From Salinarimonas soli (lineage in GTDB: Bacteria; Pseudomonadota; Alphaproteobacteria; Rhizobiales; Beijerinckiaceae), in the NCBI RefSeq assembly GCF_008386575.1, contig NZ_VUOA01000040.1:48024-112023 (forward strand): 64,000 nucleotides of DNA, written 5' to 3'. The notes beneath the pieces are model-generated. The model searched no databases. It was not told where the DNA came from and was given only the letters and a program-made list of their open reading frames with translations. Positions 25,786-33,382 of the stretch are shown here, in pieces. The translations under genes were made by a program, and so were the position numbers. The number at the start of each line of letters is the position of its first letter. The stretch's first letter is position 1.

Positions 25786-26780
25786 CTCGGATCCCCCGTC
25801 AGGGCAGTCAGGATGGGCGCCGGCCGCGCCGGGCCGGGGCAGGGTTCTGGCGGGCGGCGCCCGTGCAGGCGCTCGATGACGGCCAGCGCCAGCCGCGCGA
25901 GGGGGCCCGCGCGGGGCGACAGGCCCGCGAGGCGCTCGCGGATGCCGGGCTTTCGCGCCTCGGCGCCGGGGCTCGGAGCGGTGCGCAGCAGGAAGCCGAG
26001 GGTCATGTCGTCGCCGCTGCCGCGCTCGGACGCCGCGGCGAGCCAGCCGGGCAGGGCGGCGAGCACGCCGCCGAGGCCGATGGTCTGGAGCGAGAGGCTC
26101 CAGGTGCCGGCGAGACGCAGGAAGTCGGCCTCGTGGGCGAAGGATTTCGAGAGGCCGTCGGTGGAGAGCATCAGGAAGTCGATCGCCGCCGGGTCGGGGA
26201 TGATGGCGGTGCGCAGGCGCCGCTCGGCGTTGGGCAGGCACAGGGAATAGGTCTGGTCGCCCACGAGGCCCCTGTCCTCGGGCAGGGGGCGCTCGACGCG
26301 CCCGTCGGCGAAGCGCACCACGAGGTCGCCGTCGCCGAGCTGGAGCAGGAGCAGGCCCCGGGGGGTCGCCGCGGCGGCGATGAGGGTGGTGCCGTAGAGA
26401 TGGAGGGGATCGCCCGTCCGGACCTCGTGGGGATGGCAGGGATGGCGGACGAGATGCGCGCCCACGCGCTCGCGCCACAGCCGCACCATCCGGGTGCCGA
26501 GCACCATGGGATCGGGCAGCGGCGCCGCCTCGTCGGCGAGCGCCTCCCCGAGCACGTCCCGCGCCGCGTCCACCGCGATGCGCGACCCGCTCGCGCTGCG
26601 GGGATGGGCGGCGCTGCCGTGGCCGTCGGCGACGGCGAGGATCGCGACCCGGCCCGTCCCGTCCGAAGGCGCGTAGGCGATAGCGTCCTGGTTCGGAGCG
26701 CCCCGGCGCAGATGCGAGGCGCCGGGCACCGAGGCGCCGCCGACGGACCAGAGGCTTGCGGGCAAGGGAGCGTCGCTCAT
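25782..26780 (-). CDS. PP2C-type protein phosphatase
   Basis: 332-residue serine/threonine phosphatase, metal dependent. Motifs: RRGAPNQDAIAYA (first Asp), LAVADGHGSAAHPRS (DGHG), LYGTTLIAAAA, LMLSTDGLSKSF (DG) and GSGDDMTLGFLL (DD), so all metal-binding Asp positions are present. It is cytosolic with an Arg/Pro-rich tail. It overlaps both neighbours by ATGA junctions, so kinase, phosphatase and membrane protease are made from one message, probably with coupled translation. It would reverse the kinase's phosphorylation. Confidence 0.92.
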   Translation of the reverse strand: MSDAPLPASLWSVGGASVPGASHLRRGAPNQDAIAYAPSDGTGRVAILAVADGHGSAAHPRSASGSRIAVDAARDVLGEALADEAAPLPDPMVLGTRMVRLWRERVGAHLVRHPCHPHEVRTGDPLHLYGTTLIAAAATPRGLLLLQLGDGDLVVRFADGRVERPLPEDRGLVGDQTYSLCLPNAERRLRTAIIPDPAAIDFLMLSTDGLSKSFAHEADFLRLAGTWSLSLQTIGLGGVLAALPGWLAAASERGSGDDMTLGFLLRTAPSPGAEARKPGIRERLAGLSPRAGPLARLALAVIERLHGRRPPEPCPGPARPAPILTALTGDPR

Positions 26781-28129
26781 CGGGTCGGGCTCTGCCCCGC
26801 CGCCACCGTGCCCCGCCGCCGGCCGAAATCCACCTCCAGCCCGTCCACGAGGCGGATGGTGCGCCCCGGGGGCACGGCCGCGCCCGTGCCGTCGGGCAGG
26901 CGCGAGGTCCAGGTGTCGGCGGTAAGGTTGCGCAATCCCGTGACGGCGGGGTCGGCGGGATGGGCCTCCACCCGGGCCAGGGGCTCGCCGTAGACGAAGG
27001 GGCGGGCGGGGTCGAGGTGGTGGGCGTGGAGCTGCGCGCCCTGGCACAGCACCACGGCGTCGCGGCCGAGCAGCAGGCGCGGCGGCAGGGGCACCTCGGC
27101 GCCGCAGGCCACGCAGGCGAAGCGGCGGGGATCGGGGTCGGCGTCCTCCGCGTCGAGGGCGTGCTCGTAGCCGCAGGCCGGGCAGGCGAGGATCGAATCG
27201 GCCATGCGGGCGAGGGCCGCGCGCCATTGGGTCTCGATCACGCGGCCCGCGGGCCCCGGCCGCAGGCCCGCCGTGAAGGCCTGGACGAAAAGGCGGCGCA
27301 CGCCCTCCGACAGGGAGCGCCAGCGCCGCACGATCGCGTCGTGGAAGCCCGCGACGGGGCCGTTCGAGGCGTCGGCCGGATCGAACATGAAGCGGGGCTG
27401 CGTGCCGTAGAGGCGCATCTCCTCCTCGGCATCCATGAGGGCCACCTCGTATTCGGCGCGGCCCTCGAGGGGATGCCAGGCGTGCAGGACGTAGAAGAAC
27501 ATCACGGCCATCGAGTAGAGGTCGGTCCCGGCGTCCGGCATGCGCTCCCCACGCACGATCTCGGGCGCCATGAACTTCTTGGTGCCGTAGACGGAAGCCG
27601 GGGCCCCGTTCACGTCGACGTTGTCGTTGTCGCAGATGCAGATCTCGCCGCTGGAGGGCTCGATGAACACCGCACCGAAGTTGATGTCCTGGTAGCACAG
27701 GCCTTTCGCATGGAGATGCAGGAAGCTCTCGGCGAGCGACAGGCACGTGCGCGCGCGCACGACGAGAGGCGGGTCGATGCGGGCCGGGGGCGCGGCGATG
27801 AGGTCGCGAAGGCCCCGGAAGCGCGGCGGGCGCAGGGCCATGAGGTGGCCCAGGCCCTCGCGCCCGCTCACCTCGACGAGATCGATGGGCCAGAGGAAGC
27901 GCGGATCGGGCGAGCCGCGCTCCACGGCGCGGGCGATGCGGCCGGGCAGGCGCGTATCGGCCTCCAGCACGTGCGGGTGATACCATTTCAGGACGAAGGG
28001 CTTGCCGCCGATGCTGGCGTGATAGGCCGCGCCCTGCCCGCCCGCGCCGATGAGCGCGCCGACGGTGCCGGCAAGCCCGCTCGCCCGCAGGCGGAAGGGC
28101 GTCCCCTCCCGGAGTTGCGAGACCGCCAT
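26777..28129 (-). CDS. Atypical protein kinase with zinc ribbon and shared C-terminal module
   Basis: 450 residues. Gly-rich loop IGAGGQGAAYHA (27-38) and the beta3 Lys48 in FVLKWYHP. The catalytic loop reads GLCYQDINFGAVF instead of HRDxKxxN: Asp148 is kept, the Lys is Asn and the usual Asn is Ala. The DFG position reads CDNDNVDV (Asp167, Asp169). APE is present (KKFMAPEIV). A zinc ribbon follows (Cys316, 319, 339, 342), then the domain shared with the PrsW protein (about 352-444: EAHPADPAVTGLRNLTADTW). The YQDINFG pattern fits kinases of TerY-P triads. ATG at 28129 is used; a GTG at 28141 is possible. Confidence 0.85.
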   Translation of the reverse strand: MAVSQLREGTPFRLRASGLAGTVGALIGAGGQGAAYHASIGGKPFVLKWYHPHVLEADTRLPGRIARAVERGSPDPRFLWPIDLVEVSGREGLGHLMALRPPRFRGLRDLIAAPPARIDPPLVVRARTCLSLAESFLHLHAKGLCYQDINFGAVFIEPSSGEICICDNDNVDVNGAPASVYGTKKFMAPEIVRGERMPDAGTDLYSMAVMFFYVLHAWHPLEGRAEYEVALMDAEEEMRLYGTQPRFMFDPADASNGPVAGFHDAIVRRWRSLSEGVRRLFVQAFTAGLRPGPAGRVIETQWRAALARMADSILACPACGYEHALDAEDADPDPRRFACVACGAEVPLPPRLLLGRDAVVLCQGAQLHAHHLDPARPFVYGEPLARVEAHPADPAVTGLRNLTADTWTSRLPDGTGAAVPPGRTIRLVDGLEVDFGRRRGTVAAGQSPTR

Positions 28130-28197
28130 CCCATCCGCCACGACGCCCGACCTCCCCCCCTGCCGGCGAGCAGCTTGAAACCGCCCCGATCGTCGGG

Positions 28198-29268
28198 TCA
28201 AGCCGCCAGCGCGGCGGCGTCGCGGCCCCGCAGCGCCATGAGGGAGGGGGCGCCCTCGGCCGCCACGCGGCGCAGGAGATCGCGCTTGATCGCCGCGACG
28301 AGCCCCGGCCCCTCGTAGACCAGCGCGGTGTAGAGCTGCACGAGGCTCGCCCCCGCCAGGATCTTCGTGAAGGCGGCCTCGCCCGAGTCCACCCCGCCGA
28401 CGCCCACCAGCGGCAGGCGGTCGCCGACGCGCAGATAGGCCTGGGCCAGGAGGCGGGTGGAGGGGGCGAAGAGCGGCCGGCCCGACAGGCCGCCGGTCTC
28501 GCGGGCGAGCGCCGCCTCGGCGAGGGTGGCCGGGCGGGCGACCGTGGTGTTGGCCACCACGAGGGCGTCGACCCGGCGCCGGAGCGCCACCTCGACGAGG
28601 GCGTCGAGGAAGGGCAGGTCGATGTCGGGGGCGATCTTGAGCAGGATCGCGGTGCCCGGCGCCGTCGCGTCGCGGGCCTCCACGGCCCGGGCGAGCAGGT
28701 CGTCGAGGAAGGCCTCGCCCTGGAGATCGCGCAGGCCCGGGGTGTTGGGCGAGGAGACGTTCACGGTGAGGAAGTCGACGAGGCCCCCGAGCTCCCGGAC
28801 GCAGCGCGCGTAATCGGCGAGGCGGTCGCCCGAGTCCTTGTTGGCGCCGATGTTGACGCCGACGATCCCCGGCCGGCCGCGCCGCCGCTCCAGCCGCGCG
28901 CGGGCCGCGGCGAGGCCGTCGCTGTTGAGGCCGAAGCGGTTGATGATCGCGCGGTCGCGGGTCAGGCGGAACACCCGGGGGCGCGGGTTGCCGGCCTGAG
29001 GCTCGGGCACCACGCCGCCGAGCTCCACGAAGCCGAAGCCCACGCCGAGCAATTGGTCCGGCACCTCGCATTGCTTGTCGAATCCCGCCGCGAGCCCCAC
29101 GGGATTGGGAAAGCGCCGGCCCAGGACCTCCACGGCGAGGCGGGGATCGTCGGAGGCGGGCCGCCCGGGCGGCAGGACGCGCAGGGCCTGGAGGGTCACC
29201 CCATGGGCGGTCTCGGGGTCGAGGCCGTGCAGGACGGGGCGGACGAGGGGAAAGAGCGCGCCGATCAC
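28198..29268 (-). CDS. pyrD: Dihydroorotate dehydrogenase, quinone-dependent (class 2)
   Basis: Fourth step of de novo pyrimidine synthesis: oxidises dihydroorotate to orotate with FMN and passes electrons to quinone at the inner membrane. An N-terminal membrane-associating helix ([19 protein letters not shown]) marks class 2. Core motifs: [63 protein letters not shown] with the catalytic Ser, NTTVARP and [15 protein letters not shown]. The GTG at 29268 overlaps the stop of the preceding DUF952 gene (GTGA), so the two genes are coupled. 356 residues, usual for the class. Confidence 0.95.
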   Translation of the reverse strand: MIGALFPLVRPVLHGLDPETAHGVTLQALRVLPPGRPASDDPRLAVEVLGRRFPNPVGLAAGFDKQCEVPDQLLGVGFGFVELGGVVPEPQAGNPRPRVFRLTRDRAIINRFGLNSDGLAAARARLERRRGRPGIVGVNIGANKDSGDRLADYARCVRELGGLVDFLTVNVSSPNTPGLRDLQGEAFLDDLLARAVEARDATAPGTAILLKIAPDIDLPFLDALVEVALRRRVDALVVANTTVARPATLAEAALARETGGLSGRPLFAPSTRLLAQAYLRVGDRLPLVGVGGVDSGEAAFTKILAGASLVQLYTALVYEGPGLVAAIKRDLLRRVAAEGAPSLMALRGRDAAALAA

Positions 29269-29609
29269 GCCATGTCCTCCGGGAAGAGATGCGCGCCGCC
29301 GGCTCCGAGCGGCAGCGGGCGGACCCAGAGCACGGCCGCCATGGGGAGCGGGCCGTAGAGGTGGGGGAAGAGCGCGCCGCCGCGGGAGGGCTCCCAGCGC
29401 AGGGCCTCGCCCAGGCGCGCGGCGTCGACCGCTACCAGGACGAGGTTCTCCTGGCCTGCGAAGTGCCGGGCCGCGGTCTCGCGCGCCTGCTCGCCCGTGG
29501 AGAAATGGATGTAGCCGTCGGCGAGATCGACGGGCGCGCCCGCGAAGAGGCCCGCCCGCTCGGCCTCGCGCCAGGAGGCCTCGGGAGAGATCTTGTAGAT
29601 GACGCCCAT
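29265..29609 (-). CDS. DUF952 family protein
   Basis: 114 residues of the DUF952 (COG3502) family: [78 protein letters not shown] small cytosolic alpha/beta protein often found next to pyrD in alphaproteobacteria; function unknown. The ATG at 29609 has GAGGGG upstream; the frame stays open to 29672. Confidence 0.88.
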   Translation of the reverse strand: MGVIYKISPEASWREAERAGLFAGAPVDLADGYIHFSTGEQARETAARHFAGQENLVLVAVDAARLGEALRWEPSRGGALFPHLYGPLPMAAVLWVRPLPLGAGGAHLFPEDMA

Positions 29610-29726
29610 CGCCGGCCCCCTCAGGTTCGCCGCAGGCATAAAGAGGGCGCACGGTCGACGCAACGGGCCCATGACGGCGATAATAATCCATGGTCAAGCT
29701 TGCACTCTCACGATATTTTCATTATT

Positions 29727-29738
29727 CCTACCGGTAGG
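29727..29738. promoter_or_regulatory. 12-bp palindrome CCTACCGGTAGG, candidate operator
   Basis: Perfect palindrome 38 bases upstream of the S24 regulator start, in an AT-rich patch between divergent genes. Its position is right for autorepression by the regulator encoded at 29777-30406 and possibly for control of the DUF952-pyrD pair. Confidence 0.5.
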
Positions 29739-29776
29739 TCACCCTTCCCACGCTTTAGCCTTCCGTCGGGGCTCGC

Positions 29777-30406
29777 ATGCTGACTCACGGCCAGGTTTGG
29801 ACCGCCATCGATCGCTTGGCCGAGCGCTACGGCATGTCGGCCTCAGGGCTCGCCCGCAAGGCGGGGCTCGACGCGACGAGCTTCAACAAGTCCAAGCGCG
29901 TGAGCCCGGACGGGCGCCAGCGCTGGCCCTCGACCGAGTCGATCGCCAAGGTGCTCGGCGCCACGGGCGCTTCGCTGCAGGAATTCATCACCCTCGCCGA
30001 TCCCAACCCCACCGGGGGCCACGCCACGATCCCCCTGGTGGGCTGGGCGCAGGCAGGCGCGGGCCGCCTCTTCACCCCCGACGGGATGCCGGCCGGCACC
30101 GCCTGGGAGGAGATCGAGTTCCCGGATTTCAGCCTCGACAAGGTGTTCGCCATCGAGGTGTCGGGGGATTCCATGCAGCCCCTGTACCGCGACGGCGACG
30201 TGCTCATCGTCTCGCCCACGGCGACGCTGCGCAAGGGCGACCGGGTGGTGGTGCGCCTCCTCAACGGCGAGGTCATGGCCAAGGAGCTCAAGCGCCGCAC
30301 CGCGCGCACGGTGGAGCTCAGCTCGCTCAACAAGGAGCACGAGGACCGCGTGGTGCCCGTGACGGAGATCGCCTGGATGGCCCGCGTGCTCTGGGCGCGC
30401 CAGTAG
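29777..30406 (+). CDS. HTH regulator with S24 (LexA-like) peptidase domain
   Basis: 209-residue repressor. Residues about 5-65 form an XRE-like helix-turn-helix (AERYGMSASGLARKAGLD, TSFNKSKRVSPDGRQRWPST). Residues about 85-205 are a LexA/CI-type S24 domain: nucleophile Ser in EVSGDSMQPLYRDGD and the general-base Lys in NGEVMAKELKRR. A possible self-cleavage Ala-Gly bond lies in WAQAGAG. It could be an induced, RecA-stimulated repressor or a non-cleavable regulator; the regulon is unknown. Divergent from DUF952-pyrD with a palindrome in between. Confidence 0.88.
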   Translation: MLTHGQVWTAIDRLAERYGMSASGLARKAGLDATSFNKSKRVSPDGRQRWPSTESIAKVLGATGASLQEFITLADPNPTGGHATIPLVGWAQAGAGRLFTPDGMPAGTAWEEIEFPDFSLDKVFAIEVSGDSMQPLYRDGDVLIVSPTATLRKGDRVVVRLLNGEVMAKELKRRTARTVELSSLNKEHEDRVVPVTEIAWMARVLWARQ

Positions 30407-30463
30407 GCCGATTAGGGCGGTTTCGCCGTCGGATGAAGACCCGCTGTCGCGGCAGCTTCTTGC

Positions 30464-30607
30464 GCTGGATCCCGGATCTGCGTCCCGCTGGCGCGGAACT
30501 TGTCCGGGAAAGTGGGAGTGTGTGAGGCGCCGCTCGCCCTGGCTCCACTTTCCCGGACAAGAGGAGCGGAGGCGTCAGCCGGAGCGGATCGCAGATCCGG
30601 GATCCAG
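30464..30607. repeat. Nested long inverted repeats
   Basis: The gap 30407-30649 holds no gene. CTTGTCCGGGAAAGTGG (30499-30515) pairs perfectly with CCACTTTCCCGGACAAG (30545-30561). An outer arm, CTGGATCCCGGATCTGC at about 30464, pairs with GCAGATCCGGGATCCAG at about 30590. The inner arm resembles the hairpin at 60320-60360. Located between the convergent S24 and lysS genes; a repeat element that may also terminate transcription. Confidence 0.65.
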
Positions 30608-30649
30608 CCCTGCTTGAAGCCGCCGCGCAGCGGCTCCGTAATCTTTCCC

Positions 30650-32344
30650 TCACCTCCGCTCGGCCAGGAAGGCTTCGTGCTCGCGTAACAGGTCGCCCGC
30701 GAGCGCCTTGGCGATGAGGGCGCGGGTCTCGGCGACTCCGTAGAGGGCGATGAAGGAGCCGAAGCGGGGGCCGCGGTCCTGGCCGAGCAGGATCTGGTAG
30801 ATCGTGGCGAACCAGGTCTGGAGCACGCCGGGCCGGCCGTCGGGGCTCTTCGACTTGCCCGAGGTGTCGGGGAAATGGGTGCGGCCCACCTCGTAGACCA
30901 CGGCCTGGAGCGCCTCGGCGTCCGTGGAGCCCATGTGCCCCGCGAGCGCCGCGTCGAGGTCGCGCAGGGCCGCGGCCTCGCGCTCGTCGGCGAGGCGGTA
31001 GGTCTTGGCCGGGCGCACGAAATCGCGGAAATAGCGCACCGCGTGGCCCGCCAGCCGGTCAAGGCGCGGATGGGTCTGGGGCGACACGCCCGGCGCGTAG
31101 CGGCGGATGAAGCCCCACAGCACCGCCGGGTCCTCGGAATTGGCCACCGCCACGAGGTTGAGCAGCATCGAGAACGACAGCGTCGTGCCCGGCCCGTTGC
31201 CGCCGGACGGGATCAGCTCGGCCTCCGGCGGACGGCCGCCGTGGATGTGCCAGACGGGGTTGCCGAGCTGCAGGCGCCCCTCCTGCCCGGGATATTTCTC
31301 CAGGAAGGTGAGATAGTCGTCGACGTGGCGCGGGATGACGTCGAAGTGCAGGCGCTTGGCCTCGCGGGGCTTGTTGTACATGAAGAGCGACAGGCTCTCG
31401 GGCGTCCCGTAGGCGAGCCACTCGTCGATGGTGAGACCGTTGCCCTTGGACTTCGAGATCTTGCCCCCGGCCTCGTCGAGGAAGAGCTCGTAGTTGAAGC
31501 CCTCCGGCGGCTCGGCGCCGAGCGCCCGGGCGATCTGGCCCGACACCTTCACCGAGTCGATGAGGTCCTTGCCCGCCATCTCGTAGTCGACGCCGAGCGC
31601 CACCCAGCGCATGGCCCAGTCGGGCTTCCATTGCAGCTTGGCGTGCCCGCCCGTGACGGGGGTCTCGTGGCGCTCGCCCGTGGCGGGATCGCGCCAGACG
31701 ATGGTGCCGGCCGCGACGTTGCGCTCCTCGATCGCCACCTGCATCACGTGGCCCGTGACGGGATGCAGGGGGAGGAAGGGCGAGTAGGTCTGGCGCCGCT
31801 CGGGCCCGAGCGTCGGCAGCATGATGGCCATCACCGCGTCGTAGCGCTCCAGCACCGCGAGGAGCGTCTCGTCGAAGCGGCCCGAGCGGTAGCAGTCGGT
31901 GGCGGAGAGGAACTCGTAGTCGAAGCCGAAGCGGTCGAGGAAGGCGCGCAGCCGCGCGTTGTTGTGGTGGCCGAAGCTCTCGTGCGTGCCGAAGGGGTCG
32001 GGCACCGCCGTGAGGGGCCGGTTGAGGGCGCCCGCGAGCAGCTCGCGGTTGGGCACGTTGTCGGGCACCTTGCGCAGGCCGTCCATGTCGTCGGAGAACG
32101 CCACGAGGCGCGTGGGCACCCGGTCCTCGGTGAGCACGCGAAAGGCGTGGCGCACCATGGAGGTGCGGGCCACCTCGCCGAAGGTGCCGATATGCGGCAG
32201 GCCCGAGGGGCCGTAGCCCGTCTCGAACAGGATCTCCGATTTGCCCGTGCGCTCGAGCCGGGCCACGAGCTTGCGGGCCTCCTCGAAGGGCCAGGCATTG
32301 GCCGTGCGCAGGGTTTCGGGGTCGATCATGACGGGGTCTTCCAT
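30650..32344 (-). CDS. lysS: Lysyl-tRNA synthetase, class I
   Basis: Charges tRNA-Lys with lysine. It is the archaeal-type class I enzyme, which many alphaproteobacteria use in place of class II LysRS. Signatures: [13 protein letters not shown] (HIGH box) and [14 protein letters not shown] (KMSKS box, about residue 290), plus ETGYGPSG and VGLAP-like helical C-terminal anticodon-binding region rich in Arg and Leu. 564 residues. The ATG at 32344 is given; an ATG at 32329 with GGAAG upstream is an equally good start. Single-gene unit. Confidence 0.95.
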   Translation of the reverse strand: MEDPVMIDPETLRTANAWPFEEARKLVARLERTGKSEILFETGYGPSGLPHIGTFGEVARTSMVRHAFRVLTEDRVPTRLVAFSDDMDGLRKVPDNVPNRELLAGALNRPLTAVPDPFGTHESFGHHNNARLRAFLDRFGFDYEFLSATDCYRSGRFDETLLAVLERYDAVMAIMLPTLGPERRQTYSPFLPLHPVTGHVMQVAIEERNVAAGTIVWRDPATGERHETPVTGGHAKLQWKPDWAMRWVALGVDYEMAGKDLIDSVKVSGQIARALGAEPPEGFNYELFLDEAGGKISKSKGNGLTIDEWLAYGTPESLSLFMYNKPREAKRLHFDVIPRHVDDYLTFLEKYPGQEGRLQLGNPVWHIHGGRPPEAELIPSGGNGPGTTLSFSMLLNLVAVANSEDPAVLWGFIRRYAPGVSPQTHPRLDRLAGHAVRYFRDFVRPAKTYRLADEREAAALRDLDAALAGHMGSTDAEALQAVVYEVGRTHFPDTSGKSKSPDGRPGVLQTWFATIYQILLGQDRGPRFGSFIALYGVAETRALIAKALAGDLLREHEAFLAERR

Positions 32345-32443
32345 GGAGCCGGGCGCGCGGTGAGCCGCGCCGCGAAGGCGTGTCTTAAGTCCTGAGGCTT
32401 AAAGAGCCTGGAACGCCCGGCGTCAACGCGGGACGACGCCGCG

Positions 32444-33307
32444 TCAGAACGGCCCGACGGGGAAGAAGCGCAGGTAGAGCTCGGCGTACTTGCCGTCGTC
32501 CCACAGGCGCTGGAGCGCGAAGTCGAGGGCGCGGCGCAGGGCGTCGTCGTCGGCGCGCAGGACGAAGCCGATCCCCTCGCCGAAGAAGCGGCTCTCCAGG
32601 AACGGGCCTCCGACGAGCGCGCAGCACTCCTCCGACGCGCTGCCGCCGACCCACAGGGCGAGGGTGAGCCCGTCGCCGAAGACGTAGTCCACCTCGCCCC
32701 GGCGCAGCGCCGCCTGCGCTTCGCCCGCGTCCGGATAGGCCTGGCGGGCGACCGCCGGCAGGAGCGTGGAGAGATAGGCCTCGTGCGCGGTGCCGCCCAC
32801 CACCCCGACCTTCGCGCCCGCGAGCGCCGCCACGTCGAAGGGCTTGGCGCCCGCACCCTGCGCCCGGTCGCGGCGCGTGACGAAGCGGGCCGGGAAGCGG
32901 AAGAGGGGCTTCGTCACGGCATAGGCCTGCCGCAGGTTCGCGGTGATCGGGACGGCGGCCGCCACCACGTCGCCCCGCCCCTCGGCAAGCGAGGGGAGGA
33001 GGGTGTCGAACCGGCGGGCCTGGACGGTGCAGGTGAGGCCGAGGCGCTCGCAGGCCGCGCGGGCGAGTTCCACCACGAAGCCCGTGGGCACGCCCTCTGG
33101 CCCCTGGAAGTTCAGGGGCGGGAAATCGTCGTCGGTGAGGAAGCGGATGGTCCGCCCGGACGAGATGTCGGGGCGCTCGGGCCGCGCGCGGGGATCCCAC
33201 AGGTTCGGGATCGTGACGTCCTGGGCCGCCACGGGAGCGGCCTGAAGCAGGACGCCCACCAGGAGGCCGAGCAGGGCGAAACACGCAAGGATGCGATGCA
33301 GCCCCAC
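32444..33307 (-). CDS. Periplasmic solute-binding protein, family 3 (amino-acid type)
   Basis: 287-residue secreted binding protein (SBP_bac_3). A signal peptide ILACFALLGLLVGVLLQAAP ends at about AAQ. The binding fold shows TIRFLTDDDFPPLNFQGPEG, TGFVVELARAACERLGLTC, DTLLPSLAEGRGDVVAAAVP, KVGVVGGTAHEAYL and EVDYVFGDGLTLAL. Residues ECCAL carry adjacent Cys. I chose the GTG at 33307 because it puts the signal peptide at the N-terminus with AAGG 6 bases upstream; an ATG at 33394 would add 29 residues and overlap the divergent glycosyltransferase. No permease or ATPase adjoins it. Confidence 0.85.
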   Translation of the reverse strand: MGLHRILACFALLGLLVGVLLQAAPVAAQDVTIPNLWDPRARPERPDISSGRTIRFLTDDDFPPLNFQGPEGVPTGFVVELARAACERLGLTCTVQARRFDTLLPSLAEGRGDVVAAAVPITANLRQAYAVTKPLFRFPARFVTRRDRAQGAGAKPFDVAALAGAKVGVVGGTAHEAYLSTLLPAVARQAYPDAGEAQAALRRGEVDYVFGDGLTLALWVGGSASEECCALVGGPFLESRFFGEGIGFVLRADDDALRRALDFALQRLWDDGKYAELYLRFFPVGPF

Positions 33308-33382
33308 ATGCAACCTTGACTCCCATGCGCCGTCGCGCCCGAATAGGAATGCCCGCCTCACCAACCCTCCCACGATCCAGAC

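Noticed and set aside
25786-26478. Upstream extension of the PrsW frame
   Set aside because: It lies entirely within the PP2C gene and is of Arg/Pro shadow composition; the ATG at 25785 overlaps the PP2C stop.
32444-33307. Calling the solute-binding protein part of an ABC operon
   Set aside because: Neighbours are lysS and a divergent glycosyltransferase; no permease or ATPase gene is near.
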